NCBI RefSeq assembly: GCF_016429215.1
Contig: NZ_JAELUH010000048.1
Coordinates: 1-40,030 of the forward strand
From: Herbaspirillum sp. ASV7
GTDB taxonomy: Bacteria; Pseudomonadota; Gammaproteobacteria; Burkholderiales; Burkholderiaceae_D
Reading direction: 5' to 3'
DNA: 40,030 nucleotides
Made by a program: the position numbers and the translations under genes. Every line of letters starts with the position of its first letter. Position 1 is the first letter of the stretch. Shown piece after piece: positions 1 to 9,759 of this stretch. Under the pieces are notes generated by a model, which did no database searches, had not been told where the DNA came from, and was given only the letters and a program-made list of their open reading frames with translations.

Positions 1-2
1 CC

Positions 3-590
3 TTCCAGGCCCTGGGCGAGAATCGCCAGTCCGATGAACTGGCCGCCTATCCGGCCGCCTTCGACGCCTCCTGGCTGAAGGAAGAATTGCACAAGGCCCG
101 CAACTTCAAGCCCTCGATGAGCCGTGGTCTGGTGACCGGCACGCTGCTGGTGGGCATCGACCAGGTACTGTTCGGTGGCAAGGCGCCGTGGACGCTGCGT
201 CACACCCACGCCGACCACGAATGCCTCAAGCCGGCGGCCAACTATGCGCCGATCGCCTATCCCAAGCCGGATGGCAAGCTGACCTTCGACCGCCTCTCGT
301 CGGTGTTCATCTCCAACACCAACCACGGCGAGGACCAGCCCGCCCACCTCACGCTCAAGGACAAGAACGTGCCGGTGCAGATCAACCTGGCCAAGTATGC
401 CGGCCCGGAATCGCGCTACTGCCCGGCCGGGGTGTATGAGTTCGTCAGGAACGAGGACAACAGCGAACGCCTGCAGATCAACGCCCAGAACTGTGTTCAC
501 TGCAAGACCTGCGACATCAAGGACCCGACCCAGAACATCGTCTGGGTCACGCCAGAAGGCGGTGGTGGGCCCAACTACTCGGGCATGTAA
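3..590 (+). CDS. Electron transfer flavoprotein-ubiquinone oxidoreductase, C-terminal part (5' end off the window)
   Basis: The reading frame is already open at the left edge and ends at TAA 588-590, giving about 195 residues of the C-terminal part of a protein usually near 550 residues. The family carries electrons from reduced ETF (fatty acid and amino acid oxidation) to membrane ubiquinone. The visible part has the typical ending: a cysteine in SRYCPAGVYE, then the iron-sulfur motif CVHCKTCDIKDP and the tail NIVWVTPEGGGGPNYSGM, which bind the single 4Fe-4S cluster. The FAD-binding N-terminus is outside the window. The first internal ATG (87) is not the real start, because the same frame codes for family-like sequence upstream of it. 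It faces the Nudix gene and ends before a shared terminator. Confidence 0.95.
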   Translation, partial: FQALGENRQSDELAAYPAAFDASWLKEELHKARNFKPSMSRGLVTGTLLVGIDQVLFGGKAPWTLRHTHADHECLKPAANYAPIAYPKPDGKLTFDRLSSVFISNTNHGEDQPAHLTLKDKNVPVQINLAKYAGPESRYCPAGVYEFVRNEDNSERLQINAQNCVHCKTCDIKDPTQNIVWVTPEGGGGPNYSGM

Positions 591-605
591 GCCAGCCGAA
601 AAAAC

Positions 606-637
606 AAAGCCGCATCGGAAGACGATGCGGCTTTTTT
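606..637. terminator. Bidirectional intrinsic terminator between ETF-QO gene and Nudix gene
   Basis: An 11-bp perfect stem (606-616 with 624-634, AAAGCCGCATC / GATGCGGCTTT) closes a 7-nt loop. A run of T follows on the plus strand (632-637) and an A-rich stretch precedes the stem (598-608), so it can stop transcription from both sides. It lies between two convergent genes, as expected. Confidence 0.9.
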
Positions 638-661
638 ACACTGCGGGCCGGGATCAGCAGA

Positions 662-1237
662 TCAGATACCGGCAGGACGCTCCGGCGGCGTCCAGCTGCC
701 ATTGACGATCTTTTCCAGCCAGAACACGCCAATCACCGTCTTCACATCCGTGATCTGGCCATTGCGCACCTGCTCCAGCAGCTCTGTCAGCGGCGCCTTG
801 TAGGTATCCAGGAACTCACCCTCATCGAGCTGCCGCTCCCCTTCCGTGAGCCCGCGCGCCACATAGAGCACCAGATGCTCATCCGAGTAGGCGATGGCAT
901 TGTGGATGGTGCAGACGTACTGCCAATCGGTGGCGGTATAGCCCGTCTCTTCCTTGAGCTCGCGCTTGGCGCAGTCCAGGGTATCTTCACCCGGATCGAT
1001 CTTGCCGGCGGGGAATTCGATAAACACCCGATCCAGCGGGTAGCGGAACTGGCGCTCCATCAGCACGCTGCCATCATCGAACAGCGGCAACACCGTCACC
1101 GCACCAGGATGCTTGATGTACTCGCGCTTGGCTTCCCTGCCATTGGGCAGGACGATGGTGTCTTGCTGGACCTTCAGGAAATGGCCTTCGTAGACCCGGC
1201 GGCTGTCTTTCTGCGTCTCTTTGAGATGGGCGTCCAT
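662..1237 (-). CDS. Nudix hydrolase, ADP-ribose pyrophosphatase type
   Basis: A 191-residue protein with a complete Nudix box at residues 78-100 (G-x5-E-x7-REL-x-EE-x-GY), which binds the divalent metal for pyrophosphate cleavage. The region before it (VYEGHFLKVQQDTIVLPNG and GAVTVLPLFDDGSVLMERQFR) is typical of the ADP-ribose pyrophosphatase group, which hydrolyses ADP-ribose to AMP and ribose 5-phosphate. I chose the ATG at 1237 because homologous sequence starts there; the frame stays open to 1339, but that extension is not family-like. No good Shine-Dalgarno is visible before 1237, so the start is less certain than the identity. It lies downstream of the DUF2818 gene on the same strand with a 118-bp gap holding hairpins (1313-1341) without a T run. 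Confidence 0.88.
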   Translation of the reverse strand: MDAHLKETQKDSRRVYEGHFLKVQQDTIVLPNGREAKREYIKHPGAVTVLPLFDDGSVLMERQFRYPLDRVFIEFPAGKIDPGEDTLDCAKRELKEETGYTATDWQYVCTIHNAIAYSDEHLVLYVARGLTEGERQLDEGEFLDTYKAPLTELLEQVRNGQITDVKTVIGVFWLEKIVNGSWTPPERPAGI

Positions 1238-1355
1238 GAGGTGATCGGGGGAAAGAGTGATGGGGAGGAGGACAACAGCACGGCGCCGTGGCGACGCCGC
1301 CTGTAGTGAGCAGGAACCGGTCACCGGGACCGGCCCCACGCGCGGCTAACGCCTG

Positions 1356-1670
1356 TCAGGCGTGGGTCTTGCGCAGGTAGCGCAGCACGAAACCCGGGAA
1401 AGCCAGCACCAGGAACAGACAGCCGGTGACGGCATAAAATTCCCAGCCCTGCGAAAAGACATTACCGACACCGGCTTCGAGCTGGCGCGCCACCAGGCCG
1501 ACCACGAAGTACAGCAGCAGCAGTTCGATCAGGCGCACCCAGACCGGCTTGACCCAGGCGGCATCCTTTTTCAGCGGGATCAGGGCAAACAGTTGCTGGT
1601 TGAAGAAAGGCAAATTGGCCGCAAGCGCGGCCAACAGGATGACAACCCAGCTGAACAGGGAAATGTTCAT
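1356..1670 (-). CDS. DUF2818 family small membrane protein, last gene after nuoN
   Basis: A 104-residue hydrophobic protein with about three membrane segments (around residues 5-25, 45-62 and 77-95) separated by short charged loops, ending RYLRKTHA. I recognise it as the DUF2818 family, which in Betaproteobacteria sits directly after nuoN. It starts 12 bp after the nuoN stop on the same strand, so it is almost certainly co-transcribed with the complex I operon. Its function is not established. The position suggests a role in assembly or stability of the membrane arm of complex I, but nothing in the sequence proves this. No metal-binding or catalytic motif is visible. Confidence 0.85.
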   Translation of the reverse strand: MNISLFSWVVILLAALAANLPFFNQQLFALIPLKKDAAWVKPVWVRLIELLLLYFVVGLVARQLEAGVGNVFSQGWEFYAVTGCLFLVLAFPGFVLRYLRKTHA

Positions 1671-1682
1671 TCCCCTGCCCCC

Positions 1683-3191
1683 TTAGGCGACGACCTTGCT
1701 GAGGAAGGTCGCCAGCGTGGTGACGATGGCGTTGGTGCAGGCATCCATCAGGTGACCCGGCCACAGGCCGATGGCCAGTGCGGCGATACCGTTCAGGCTC
1801 AGCACGACGCGCATTTCAGGCGTGGCGACGATCTTGCTGGAATCGGTCGGTTCATCGAAGTACATGACCTTGACCACGCGGATGTAGTAGAAGGCACCGA
1901 TCAGCGAGAAGATCACGGCCAGCACCGGAAGCCAGATCTGGCCGGTGGCCATGGCGGCCTGCAGCACCGACAGCTTGGCGTAGAAGCCCACCAGCGGGGG
2001 GATACCTGCCAGCGAGAACATCAGGATCATCATCACGGCGGCGAACCAGGGGCTACGCTGGTTCAGGCCCTTGAAGTCTTCCAGGGTATCGGCTTCGAAA
2101 CCGGCACGCGAGAGCAGGATGATCACGCCGAAGGAACCCAGGGTGGTGATCACATAGGTCAGCGCATAGAACAGCGAGGAGCTGTAGGCGTTGACTGCCG
2201 AGAACAGGTTGCCGTCGACCACGCCCGACATCATGCCCAAGAGCATGAAGCCCATGTGGGAGATGGTCGAATAGGCCAGCATGCGCTTGATGTTGCTCTG
2301 GGCGATGGCGGTGACGTTACCCAGGATGATGGACAGCACGGCCAGCACCATCAGCATCTGCTGCCAGTCCACGGCCAGCGGCAGCATGCCTTCGACCAGC
2401 AGACGGAAGGTGATGGCGAAGGTCGCCAGCTTCGGCGCAGCGCCCAGCAGCAGGGTCACGGGAGTCGGCGAGCCTTGATAGACGTCCGGCACCCACATGT
2501 GGAAGGGAACGGCACCCAGCTTGAAGGCCAGGCCAGCCACCACGAACACGACGCCGAACACCAGCGGGGTGCGGTCAACGGTACCCGAGACGATGGCGCG
2601 GAAGACTTCGTTGAGTTCCAGCGAACCACCGGTGGAACCGTAGAGCATGGACATGCCGTACAGCAGGAAACCGGAGGCCAGTGCACCCAGGATGAAGTAT
2701 TTCATGCCGGCTTCGGTGGAAGCGGCGTTGTCACGGCGCAGGGCCACCAGGGCGTACAGCGACAGCGACATCAGTTCCAGGCCCAGGTAGATGGACAGGA
2801 AGCTGTTGCCGGAGATCATGACCATCTGACCCAGCAGGGCAAACAGGGCCAGCGCGTAGTATTCGCCACCCAGCGCGCCACCGGTGATGCCGCGTGCGGT
2901 GTTGTACTGGCGGGAGTAGATCAGCGTCACGCCGACACCCAGGTAGGTGAACAGCTTCAACAGGTTGGCCAGCGGATCGGACACGAACATGTTGTTGAAC
3001 GTGTAAACCGTGGCACCGCTGTTGAGGTCGCCGAAGGTCAGTACCGCACACACCACCAATGCCGCCAGCGACAGCAGATAAGTGATGACGCGCTTGGCTT
3101 CCGGCAGGAACATATCGATCAGCAGGATCGCGGAAGTCGCGATCAGCAGAAATATTTCCGGATAGACAGGGATCAGATTCATGTTATTCAT
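1683..3191 (-). CDS. nuoN: NADH-quinone oxidoreductase subunit N
   Basis: About 502 residues, polytopic, one of the three antiporter-like proton-pumping subunits of the complex I membrane arm. The family signature is clear: [21 protein letters not shown] with the conserved Glu of TM5, [19 protein letters not shown], and [21 protein letters not shown]. The start is uncertain between ATG 3191 (MNNMNLIP) and ATG 3182 (MNLIPVYPE); the second matches usual NuoN N-termini, and neither has a strong ribosome site. It follows nuoM after an unusually long 157-bp gap and is followed closely by the DUF2818 gene. Confidence 0.97.
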   Translation of the reverse strand: MNNMNLIPVYPEIFLLIATSAILLIDMFLPEAKRVITYLLSLAALVVCAVLTFGDLNSGATVYTFNNMFVSDPLANLLKLFTYLGVGVTLIYSRQYNTARGITGGALGGEYYALALFALLGQMVMISGNSFLSIYLGLELMSLSLYALVALRRDNAASTEAGMKYFILGALASGFLLYGMSMLYGSTGGSLELNEVFRAIVSGTVDRTPLVFGVVFVVAGLAFKLGAVPFHMWVPDVYQGSPTPVTLLLGAAPKLATFAITFRLLVEGMLPLAVDWQQMLMVLAVLSIILGNVTAIAQSNIKRMLAYSTISHMGFMLLGMMSGVVDGNLFSAVNAYSSSLFYALTYVITTLGSFGVIILLSRAGFEADTLEDFKGLNQRSPWFAAVMMILMFSLAGIPPLVGFYAKLSVLQAAMATGQIWLPVLAVIFSLIGAFYYIRVVKVMYFDEPTDSSKIVATPEMRVVLSLNGIAALAIGLWPGHLMDACTNAIVTTLATFLSKVVA

Positions 3192-3348
3192 TTAGTTACT
3201 ACCGCTTGTGTTCGCCCGCTTGTGTCGCGACTTCCCGCCGCGCCGCCCGACCGGCTATGTCACACCGGCTCGTCTCGTTACTCGTTGTTGCCCAGCTTCT
3301 TTGCCGGCGGGACGCAGGCGCCCCGCCCTTCACATCTTTACTGCGCGA
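3192..3348. other. nuoM-nuoN intergenic region (157 bp)
   Basis: This GC-rich spacer inside the nuo operon holds no gene that I can support. It contains a short direct repeat (CGCTTGTGT at about 3204 and 3219). I see no T-run terminator and no convincing promoter. The open frames across it are antisense shadows of nuoM and nuoN. Confidence 0.5.
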
Positions 3349-4839
<1,491 letters not shown>

Positions 4840-4861
4840 GGTTGTTATCTACTCGGACAGC

Positions 4862-6952
4862 TTATTTGGCGAACGGGAACGGCATGAACCACACCAGGAA
4901 ACCCAGCACCCCGATGATCATCACGAATGCATAGTGATAGATGTAACCGGACTGCCAGAGACGCGTGAATTTCGAGAACCAGCCGACGACCTTGGCGCTG
5001 CCGTTGACGAACAGACCGTCGATCAGGCCACGGTCGCCCACGGTGGACAAGCCGCTGCCCAGCAGGCGCGCACCGCCGGCGAAGACCACTTCATTGAACT
5101 TGTCCATGTAGTACTTGTTGTCCAGGATGGTGTAGATGATGCTGAACTTTTCCTTGAACCAGGCCGGCACGCGCGGGTTGATCATGTAGCAGTAGTAGGC
5201 TACGGCCACACCGGCGATCGCCAGCCACAGCGGCGCGCTGGTGAAGGCATGGGTCACCATGGCCACCGGACCGTGGAACTCATGGGACAGCTCTTCCATG
5301 ACCTTGTGGTTTTCACCGAAGAAGATCACGCCCTTGAAGAAGTCGCCATACAGCATCGGCGCAATCGCGAAGAAACCGACGATGACCGAAGGAATGGCCA
5401 GCAGGATCAGCGGCAGGGTCACCACCAGTGGCGACTCGTGCGGCTTCTGGCCCGGAGCCAGACCATGGTGGTGCTCGTCATGGCCGTGGTCGTCGTGGGC
5501 ATCGTGACCATGGTCGTCGTGCACGCCGTGGGCGGCAGCCGGAGCATGGTGGTCGTCATGGGCGTGGGCCTGGCCGAAACGTTCCTTGCCATGGAAGACC
5601 ATGAAGTACATGCGGAACGAGTAGAAGGCAGTCACGAAGACGCTGGCCAGCACGGCGAAGTAGGCAAAGCCCGAACCCGGCAGGTGCGACTCGGCGGCGG
5701 CTTCGATGATCGAATCCTTGGAGTAGAAGCCGGAGAAGAATGGAGTACCGATCAAAGCCAGCGAACCCAGCAGCGAAGTGATCCAGGTGATGGGCATGTA
5801 CTTGCGCAGGCCGCCCATGTTGCGCATGTCCTGGTCGTGGTGCATGCCGATGATGACCGAGCCAGCACCCAGGAACAGCAGCGCCTTGAAGAAGGCGTGG
5901 GTCATCAGGTGGAACACCGCCACCGAGTAGGCCGACGCGCCCAGGGCGACAGTCATGTAACCCAGCTGCGACAGCGTGGAGTAGGCCACGACGCGCTTGA
6001 TGTCGTTCTGCATGGTGCCCAGGAAGCCCATGAACAGCGCCGTGATGGCACCGATCACGAGGATGAAGGACAGTGCGGTATCGGACAGTTCGAACAGCGG
6101 CGACATGCGGGTCACCATGAAGATACCGGCCGTCACCATGGTAGCGGCGTGGATCAGCGCGGAAATCGGGGTCGGACCTTCCATCGAGTCCGGCAGCCAG
6201 ACGTGCAGCGGGAACTGGGCCGATTTACCCATGGCCCCCACGAACAGGCAGATGCAGGCCACGGTCAGCAGCATCCAGTCGGTACCCGGCAGGGTCAGCG
6301 TGGCCAGTTCGGCGCGCTTGGCGAAGACTTCGTTGTAGTTCATCGAACCGGCGTAGGCCAGCAGCAGGCCGATACCCAGGATGAAGCCGAAGTCACCCAC
6401 GCGGTTGACCAGGAAGGCCTTCATGTTGGCCTTGATGGCGGTCGGTCGGGTGTACCAGAAACCGATCAGCAGGTAGGACACCAGGCCCACGGCTTCCCAA
6501 CCGAAGAACAGTTGCAGGAAGTTGTTGCTCATGACCAGCATGAGCATGGAGAAGGTGAACAGCGAGATGTAGGAGAAGAAGCGGTTGTAGCCCTCATCTT
6601 CGGCCATGTAGCCGATGGTGTAGATGTGAACCATCAGGGACACGAAGGTCACCACGCACATCATCATCGCGGTCAGGCTGTCGACCATGAAGCCGATCTC
6701 CAGCTTGAGACCTGCCACCGTCATCCAGTTGTACAGCGTACCGTTGTAGGTGGCGCCGTCCAGCACTGCGAGCAGGGTCTGGATGGAGATGATGGCCGCG
6801 ATCAGCACGCCCAGGATGGTCGCGGTATGCGACACCTTGCGGCCAACCACGTTGCCGAAGAATTTGGTACCCAGCAGGCCGGCGATGGCCGAGCCTGCCA
6901 GCGGCGCCAGGGGTACAGCAAGAAGAAGATGTGGGTTAAGTTGCCCAGCCAT
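4862..6952 (-). CDS. nuoL: NADH-quinone oxidoreductase subunit L with a histidine-rich loop
   Basis: 696 residues: the distal proton-pumping subunit, whose long C-terminal amphipathic helix runs along the membrane arm. Core motifs: NFLQLFFGWEAVGLVSYLLIGFW, KSAQFPLHVWLPDSMEGPTP and NDIKRVVAYSTLSQLGYMTVA. The odd part is residues 463-496, where the loop after MYFMVFHGKERFGQ carries 14 His mixed with Asp, Ala and Gly (genomic 5465-5566). E. coli NuoL has only a short linker there. The His-rich insert is in frame and lies between hydrophobic segments, so it is probably a surface loop able to bind metal or simply tolerated. It is followed by nuoM with a 22-bp gap. Confidence 0.98.
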   Translation of the reverse strand: MAGQLNPHLLLAVPLAPLAGSAIAGLLGTKFFGNVVGRKVSHTATILGVLIAAIISIQTLLAVLDGATYNGTLYNWMTVAGLKLEIGFMVDSLTAMMMCVVTFVSLMVHIYTIGYMAEDEGYNRFFSYISLFTFSMLMLVMSNNFLQLFFGWEAVGLVSYLLIGFWYTRPTAIKANMKAFLVNRVGDFGFILGIGLLLAYAGSMNYNEVFAKRAELATLTLPGTDWMLLTVACICLFVGAMGKSAQFPLHVWLPDSMEGPTPISALIHAATMVTAGIFMVTRMSPLFELSDTALSFILVIGAITALFMGFLGTMQNDIKRVVAYSTLSQLGYMTVALGASAYSVAVFHLMTHAFFKALLFLGAGSVIIGMHHDQDMRNMGGLRKYMPITWITSLLGSLALIGTPFFSGFYSKDSIIEAAAESHLPGSGFAYFAVLASVFVTAFYSFRMYFMVFHGKERFGQAHAHDDHHAPAAAHGVHDDHGHDAHDDHGHDEHHHGLAPGQKPHESPLVVTLPLILLAIPSVIVGFFAIAPMLYGDFFKGVIFFGENHKVMEELSHEFHGPVAMVTHAFTSAPLWLAIAGVAVAYYCYMINPRVPAWFKEKFSIIYTILDNKYYMDKFNEVVFAGGARLLGSGLSTVGDRGLIDGLFVNGSAKVVGWFSKFTRLWQSGYIYHYAFVMIIGVLGFLVWFMPFPFAK

Positions 6953-7067
6953 GATGAACCTTATCGCTTATTGGCTGCCCCGCCTGCACCATGTGCTGCA
7001 AGGGGGCCTCCCATCTTTAAATGAAATTCAAACCAGAACGCAAAAACAGGACGCTGCGGATGCCGAC

Positions 7068-7376
7068 TCAGCCCTTGAGGCTGTCGAGGTCTTCCACGTT
7101 GATGGTATCCAGGTTACGGAACAGCACCACCAGAATCGCCAGACCGATCGCGGATTCAGCCGCAGCCACGGTCAGGATGAAGAACACGAAGATCTGTCCG
7201 CCCGCGTCACCGAGGTAATGCGAGAAAGCAATGAAGTTCATGTTGACCGCCAACAGCATCAGTTCGATCGCCATCAGCAGCACGATGATGTTCTTGCGGT
7301 TCAGGAAGATGCCGACGATCGAGATCGCGAACAGGATCGCGCCGATGATCAGGTAGTGGGAGAGCGTGATTGCCAT
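7068..7376 (-). CDS. nuoK: NADH-quinone oxidoreductase subunit K
   Basis: 102 residues with three membrane helices, the usual size. The motif [24 protein letters not shown] carries the conserved membrane Glu on the second helix, and [18 protein letters not shown] carries the second one on helix 3. Both Glu belong to the central polar axis of the proton path. It lies 18 bp after nuoJ and 115 bp before nuoL. That longer gap holds no gene that I can recognise. Confidence 0.98.
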   Translation of the reverse strand: MAITLSHYLIIGAILFAISIVGIFLNRKNIIVLLMAIELMLLAVNMNFIAFSHYLGDAGGQIFVFFILTVAAAESAIGLAILVVLFRNLDTINVEDLDSLKG

Positions 7377-7394
7377 GATTCTTGATCGCCCTTC

Positions 7395-8036
7395 TTAAGA
7401 TTGTTGACCGTCGGCCGCTGCATCGGCGGCAGGCGCGTTGCGGGTGGATTCGGCCTTCATGCTGACCAGGCGCACACGGTCGGACGCCTTGACCTTGACC
7501 GCCTGGGCCGGGTCGAAGTACTTGCTGTCCTTGCGCTTGCGCAAGGTCAGTGCCACGGCGGCGACGATGGCCACCAGCAGGATCACGGCAGCAATTTCAA
7601 AGCCATACACGTATTCGGTGAAGATCAGCTTGCCCAGCGGCTTGGTCTGGCCGATGGTGTCGGCCGCAGCCGGTACCTGCGATTCGGAGACCCAGAAGCT
7701 GCGCAGCAGCACGGCGGCCATTTCCAGCACGATGATCACGCCGATGGTGGCAGCCAGCGGGAAGTAGCCCCAGAAGCCCTCTCGCAACTTGTCCATGTTG
7801 ATATCGAGCATCATCACCACGAACAGGAACAGCACCATCACCGCGCCCACGTAGACCAGCACCAGCACGATGGCCAGGAACTCGGCCTTGAGCAGCATCC
7901 AGAGACCGGCCGCCGAGAAGAACGACAGCACCAGGAACAGCGCCGCATGCACCGGGTTGCGGGCGGTGATGACGCGCATGGCGGCGACCACGAGGATCAC
8001 GGCGAACGCGTAGAACAAGACAGTTTTAAATTCCAT
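7395..8036 (-). CDS. nuoJ: NADH-quinone oxidoreductase subunit J
   Basis: 213 residues when started at ATG 8036 (MEFKTVLFYAF). An in-frame TTG at 8042 would add two residues; the ATG is preferred. Five membrane helices are visible, including the conserved helix-3 segment VLVYVGAVMVLFLFVVMMLDI, which has the pi-bulge involved in coupling quinone reduction to proton pumping. After the last helix there is a charged tail of about 50 residues (RKRKDSKYFDPAQAVKVKAS...) that ends in an Ala/Asp-rich stretch; such tails occur in betaproteobacterial NuoJ. No clear Shine-Dalgarno is visible. It follows nuoI after 142 bp. Confidence 0.96.
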   Translation of the reverse strand: MEFKTVLFYAFAVILVVAAMRVITARNPVHAALFLVLSFFSAAGLWMLLKAEFLAIVLVLVYVGAVMVLFLFVVMMLDINMDKLREGFWGYFPLAATIGVIIVLEMAAVLLRSFWVSESQVPAAADTIGQTKPLGKLIFTEYVYGFEIAAVILLVAIVAAVALTLRKRKDSKYFDPAQAVKVKASDRVRLVSMKAESTRNAPAADAAADGQQS

Positions 8037-8178
8037 AATCAACCAGAAGTTGGTTCATTCAATCAGCACCGGAACTGCACGCCAATACCTTCAGCTGCAA
8101 TTCCATCGCACTACATCCATTCCCAAGCACTTCGATCCTGCCCTGCCCGGCCGCCTTCAGGCGGCCCGGCAGTCCCGA

Positions 8179-8667
8179 TCAACGGTAGGCGGCGTCGGCA
8201 GCGCGGGCTGCGGCGATTTCGTTTTCGTAGCGGTCGCCCACTGCCAGCAGCATTTCCTTGGTGTAGTACAGGTCGCCCCGCTTCTCACCGTGGTATTCCA
8301 GGATGTGCGTTTCAACGATCGAGTCGACCGGGCAGGACTCTTCGCAGAAACCGCAGAAGATGCACTTGGTCAGGTCGATGTCGTAGCGGCTGGTGCGACG
8401 GGTACCGTCGGCACGCTGCTCGGATTCGATGGTGATGGCCATCGCCGGGCAGACCGCTTCGCACAGCTTGCAGGCGATGCAGCGTTCTTCACCGTTGGGG
8501 TAGCGACGCAGCGCGTGCAGACCACGGAAACGCGGCGACATCGGTGTCTTTTCCTCGGGGAATTGCACCGTGATCTTGCGCTTGAACAGGTAGCGACCGG
8601 TCAGGGCCAGGCCCTTGAACAGCTCGCGGAGCATCAGGCTGCCGAAAAAATCCTTAATAGCTTCCAT
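8179..8667 (-). CDS. nuoI: NADH-quinone oxidoreductase subunit I, two 4Fe-4S clusters
   Basis: 162 residues; a peripheral-arm subunit carrying clusters N6a and N6b, which pass electrons to NuoB. The two ferredoxin motifs are complete: C63-x2-C66-x2-C69-x3-C73P and C102-x2-C105-x2-C108-x3-C112P. The N-terminal stretch [19 protein letters not shown] is the usual amphipathic helix lying on the membrane near NuoH. It starts at ATG 8667, 21 bp after the nuoH stop. A 142-bp spacer separates it from the ATG of nuoJ; I see nothing coding there. Confidence 0.98.
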   Translation of the reverse strand: MEAIKDFFGSLMLRELFKGLALTGRYLFKRKITVQFPEEKTPMSPRFRGLHALRRYPNGEERCIACKLCEAVCPAMAITIESEQRADGTRRTSRYDIDLTKCIFCGFCEESCPVDSIVETHILEYHGEKRGDLYYTKEMLLAVGDRYENEIAAARAADAAYR

Positions 8668-8688
8668 TTTTAGCCTCAGCCTTCAATC

Positions 8689-9759
8689 TTATTTCCAGAT
8701 ATTCCAGGGCGACTGGATCCAGATCGCCACGACCACCAGCCACACCAGGGTCAGCGGGATGAACACTTTCCAGCCCAGACGCATGATCTGGTCATAGCGG
8801 TAGCGCGGGAACGATGCGCGGATCCACACATACAGCGACAGGAAGAAGAAGGTCTTCGCACCCAGCCAGATCCAGCCCGGGATGAAGTCCAGCGCCGCCA
8901 CCGGTGCCGACCAGCCGCCGAAGAACAGCAGCGAGGTCAGGATGGAGATCAGGATCATCGCGGCGTATTCGGCCAGGAAGAACATGGCGAAGGACATGCC
9001 CGAGTATTCGATCATGTGACCGGCCACGATTTCGGATTCGCCTTCGACCACGTCGAACGGGTGACGGTTGGTTTCAGCCACGCCGGAGACGAAGTAGATC
9101 ACGAAGATCGGCAGCAGCGGCAGCCAGTTCCAGGACAGGAAGTTCAGACCCATGCTGGCGAACTGTCCCTTGGTCTGGGTCAGGACGATGTCGGTTATGT
9201 TCAGGCTGCCCGACACCATCAGCACCACCACCAGGCAGAAGCCCATGGAGATTTCGTAGGACACCATCTGTGCCGAGGCGCGCATCGCACCCAGGAAGGC
9301 GTACTTCGAGTTGGAGGCCCAGCCAGCGATGATGATGCCGTAGACTTCCATCGAGGTGATGGCCATCAGGTACAGCAGACCGGCGTTGACGTTGGCCAGT
9401 ACGTGTTCCGGCGAGAACGGCACCACGGCCCAGGCGGCCAGCGCCGGCATGATGGTCATCACCGGTGCCAGGTAGAACAGCGCCTTGTTGGCCTTGGACG
9501 GGGTCGAGATTTCCTTGAAGATCAGCTTGACGGCGTCGGCGATAGGCTGCAGCAGGCCGGCGGGACCGACGCGGTTCGGGCCCAGACGCACGTGCATCCA
9601 GCCGATCAGCTTGCGCTCCCAGTAGGTCATGTAGGCCACGCACAGCAGCAGCGGCACCAGCACCACGATGACCTTCACCAGTGTCCACAGCAGCGTGAAC
9701 AGCGCCGGACCCAGCGTCGCCGGGCCGATGGTATTGATTTGGGCGATCAGGTGATCCAT
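8689..9759 (-). CDS. nuoH: NADH-quinone oxidoreductase subunit H
   Basis: 356 residues and eight membrane helices; it forms much of the quinone chamber and links the peripheral arm to the pumps. The loop motifs [26 protein letters not shown] and [24 protein letters not shown], which line the quinone cavity, are intact. The start ATG directly abuts the nuoG stop (TAAATG, no spacer), so translation is likely coupled. Length and motifs are normal. Confidence 0.98.
   Translation of the reverse strand: MDHLIAQINTIGPATLGPALFTLLWTLVKVIVVLVPLLLCVAYMTYWERKLIGWMHVRLGPNRVGPAGLLQPIADAVKLIFKEISTPSKANKALFYLAPVMTIMPALAAWAVVPFSPEHVLANVNAGLLYLMAITSMEVYGIIIAGWASNSKYAFLGAMRASAQMVSYEISMGFCLVVVLMVSGSLNITDIVLTQTKGQFASMGLNFLSWNWLPLLPIFVIYFVSGVAETNRHPFDVVEGESEIVAGHMIEYSGMSFAMFFLAEYAAMILISILTSLLFFGGWSAPVAALDFIPGWIWLGAKTFFFLSLYVWIRASFPRYRYDQIMRLGWKVFIPLTLVWLVVVAIWIQSPWNIWK

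Noticed and set aside
1313..1341. Hairpins (CCGGTC / GACCGG and CCACGC / GCGTGG) after DUF2818 as the nuo terminator
   Set aside because: No T run follows on the minus strand; too weak to call a terminator.
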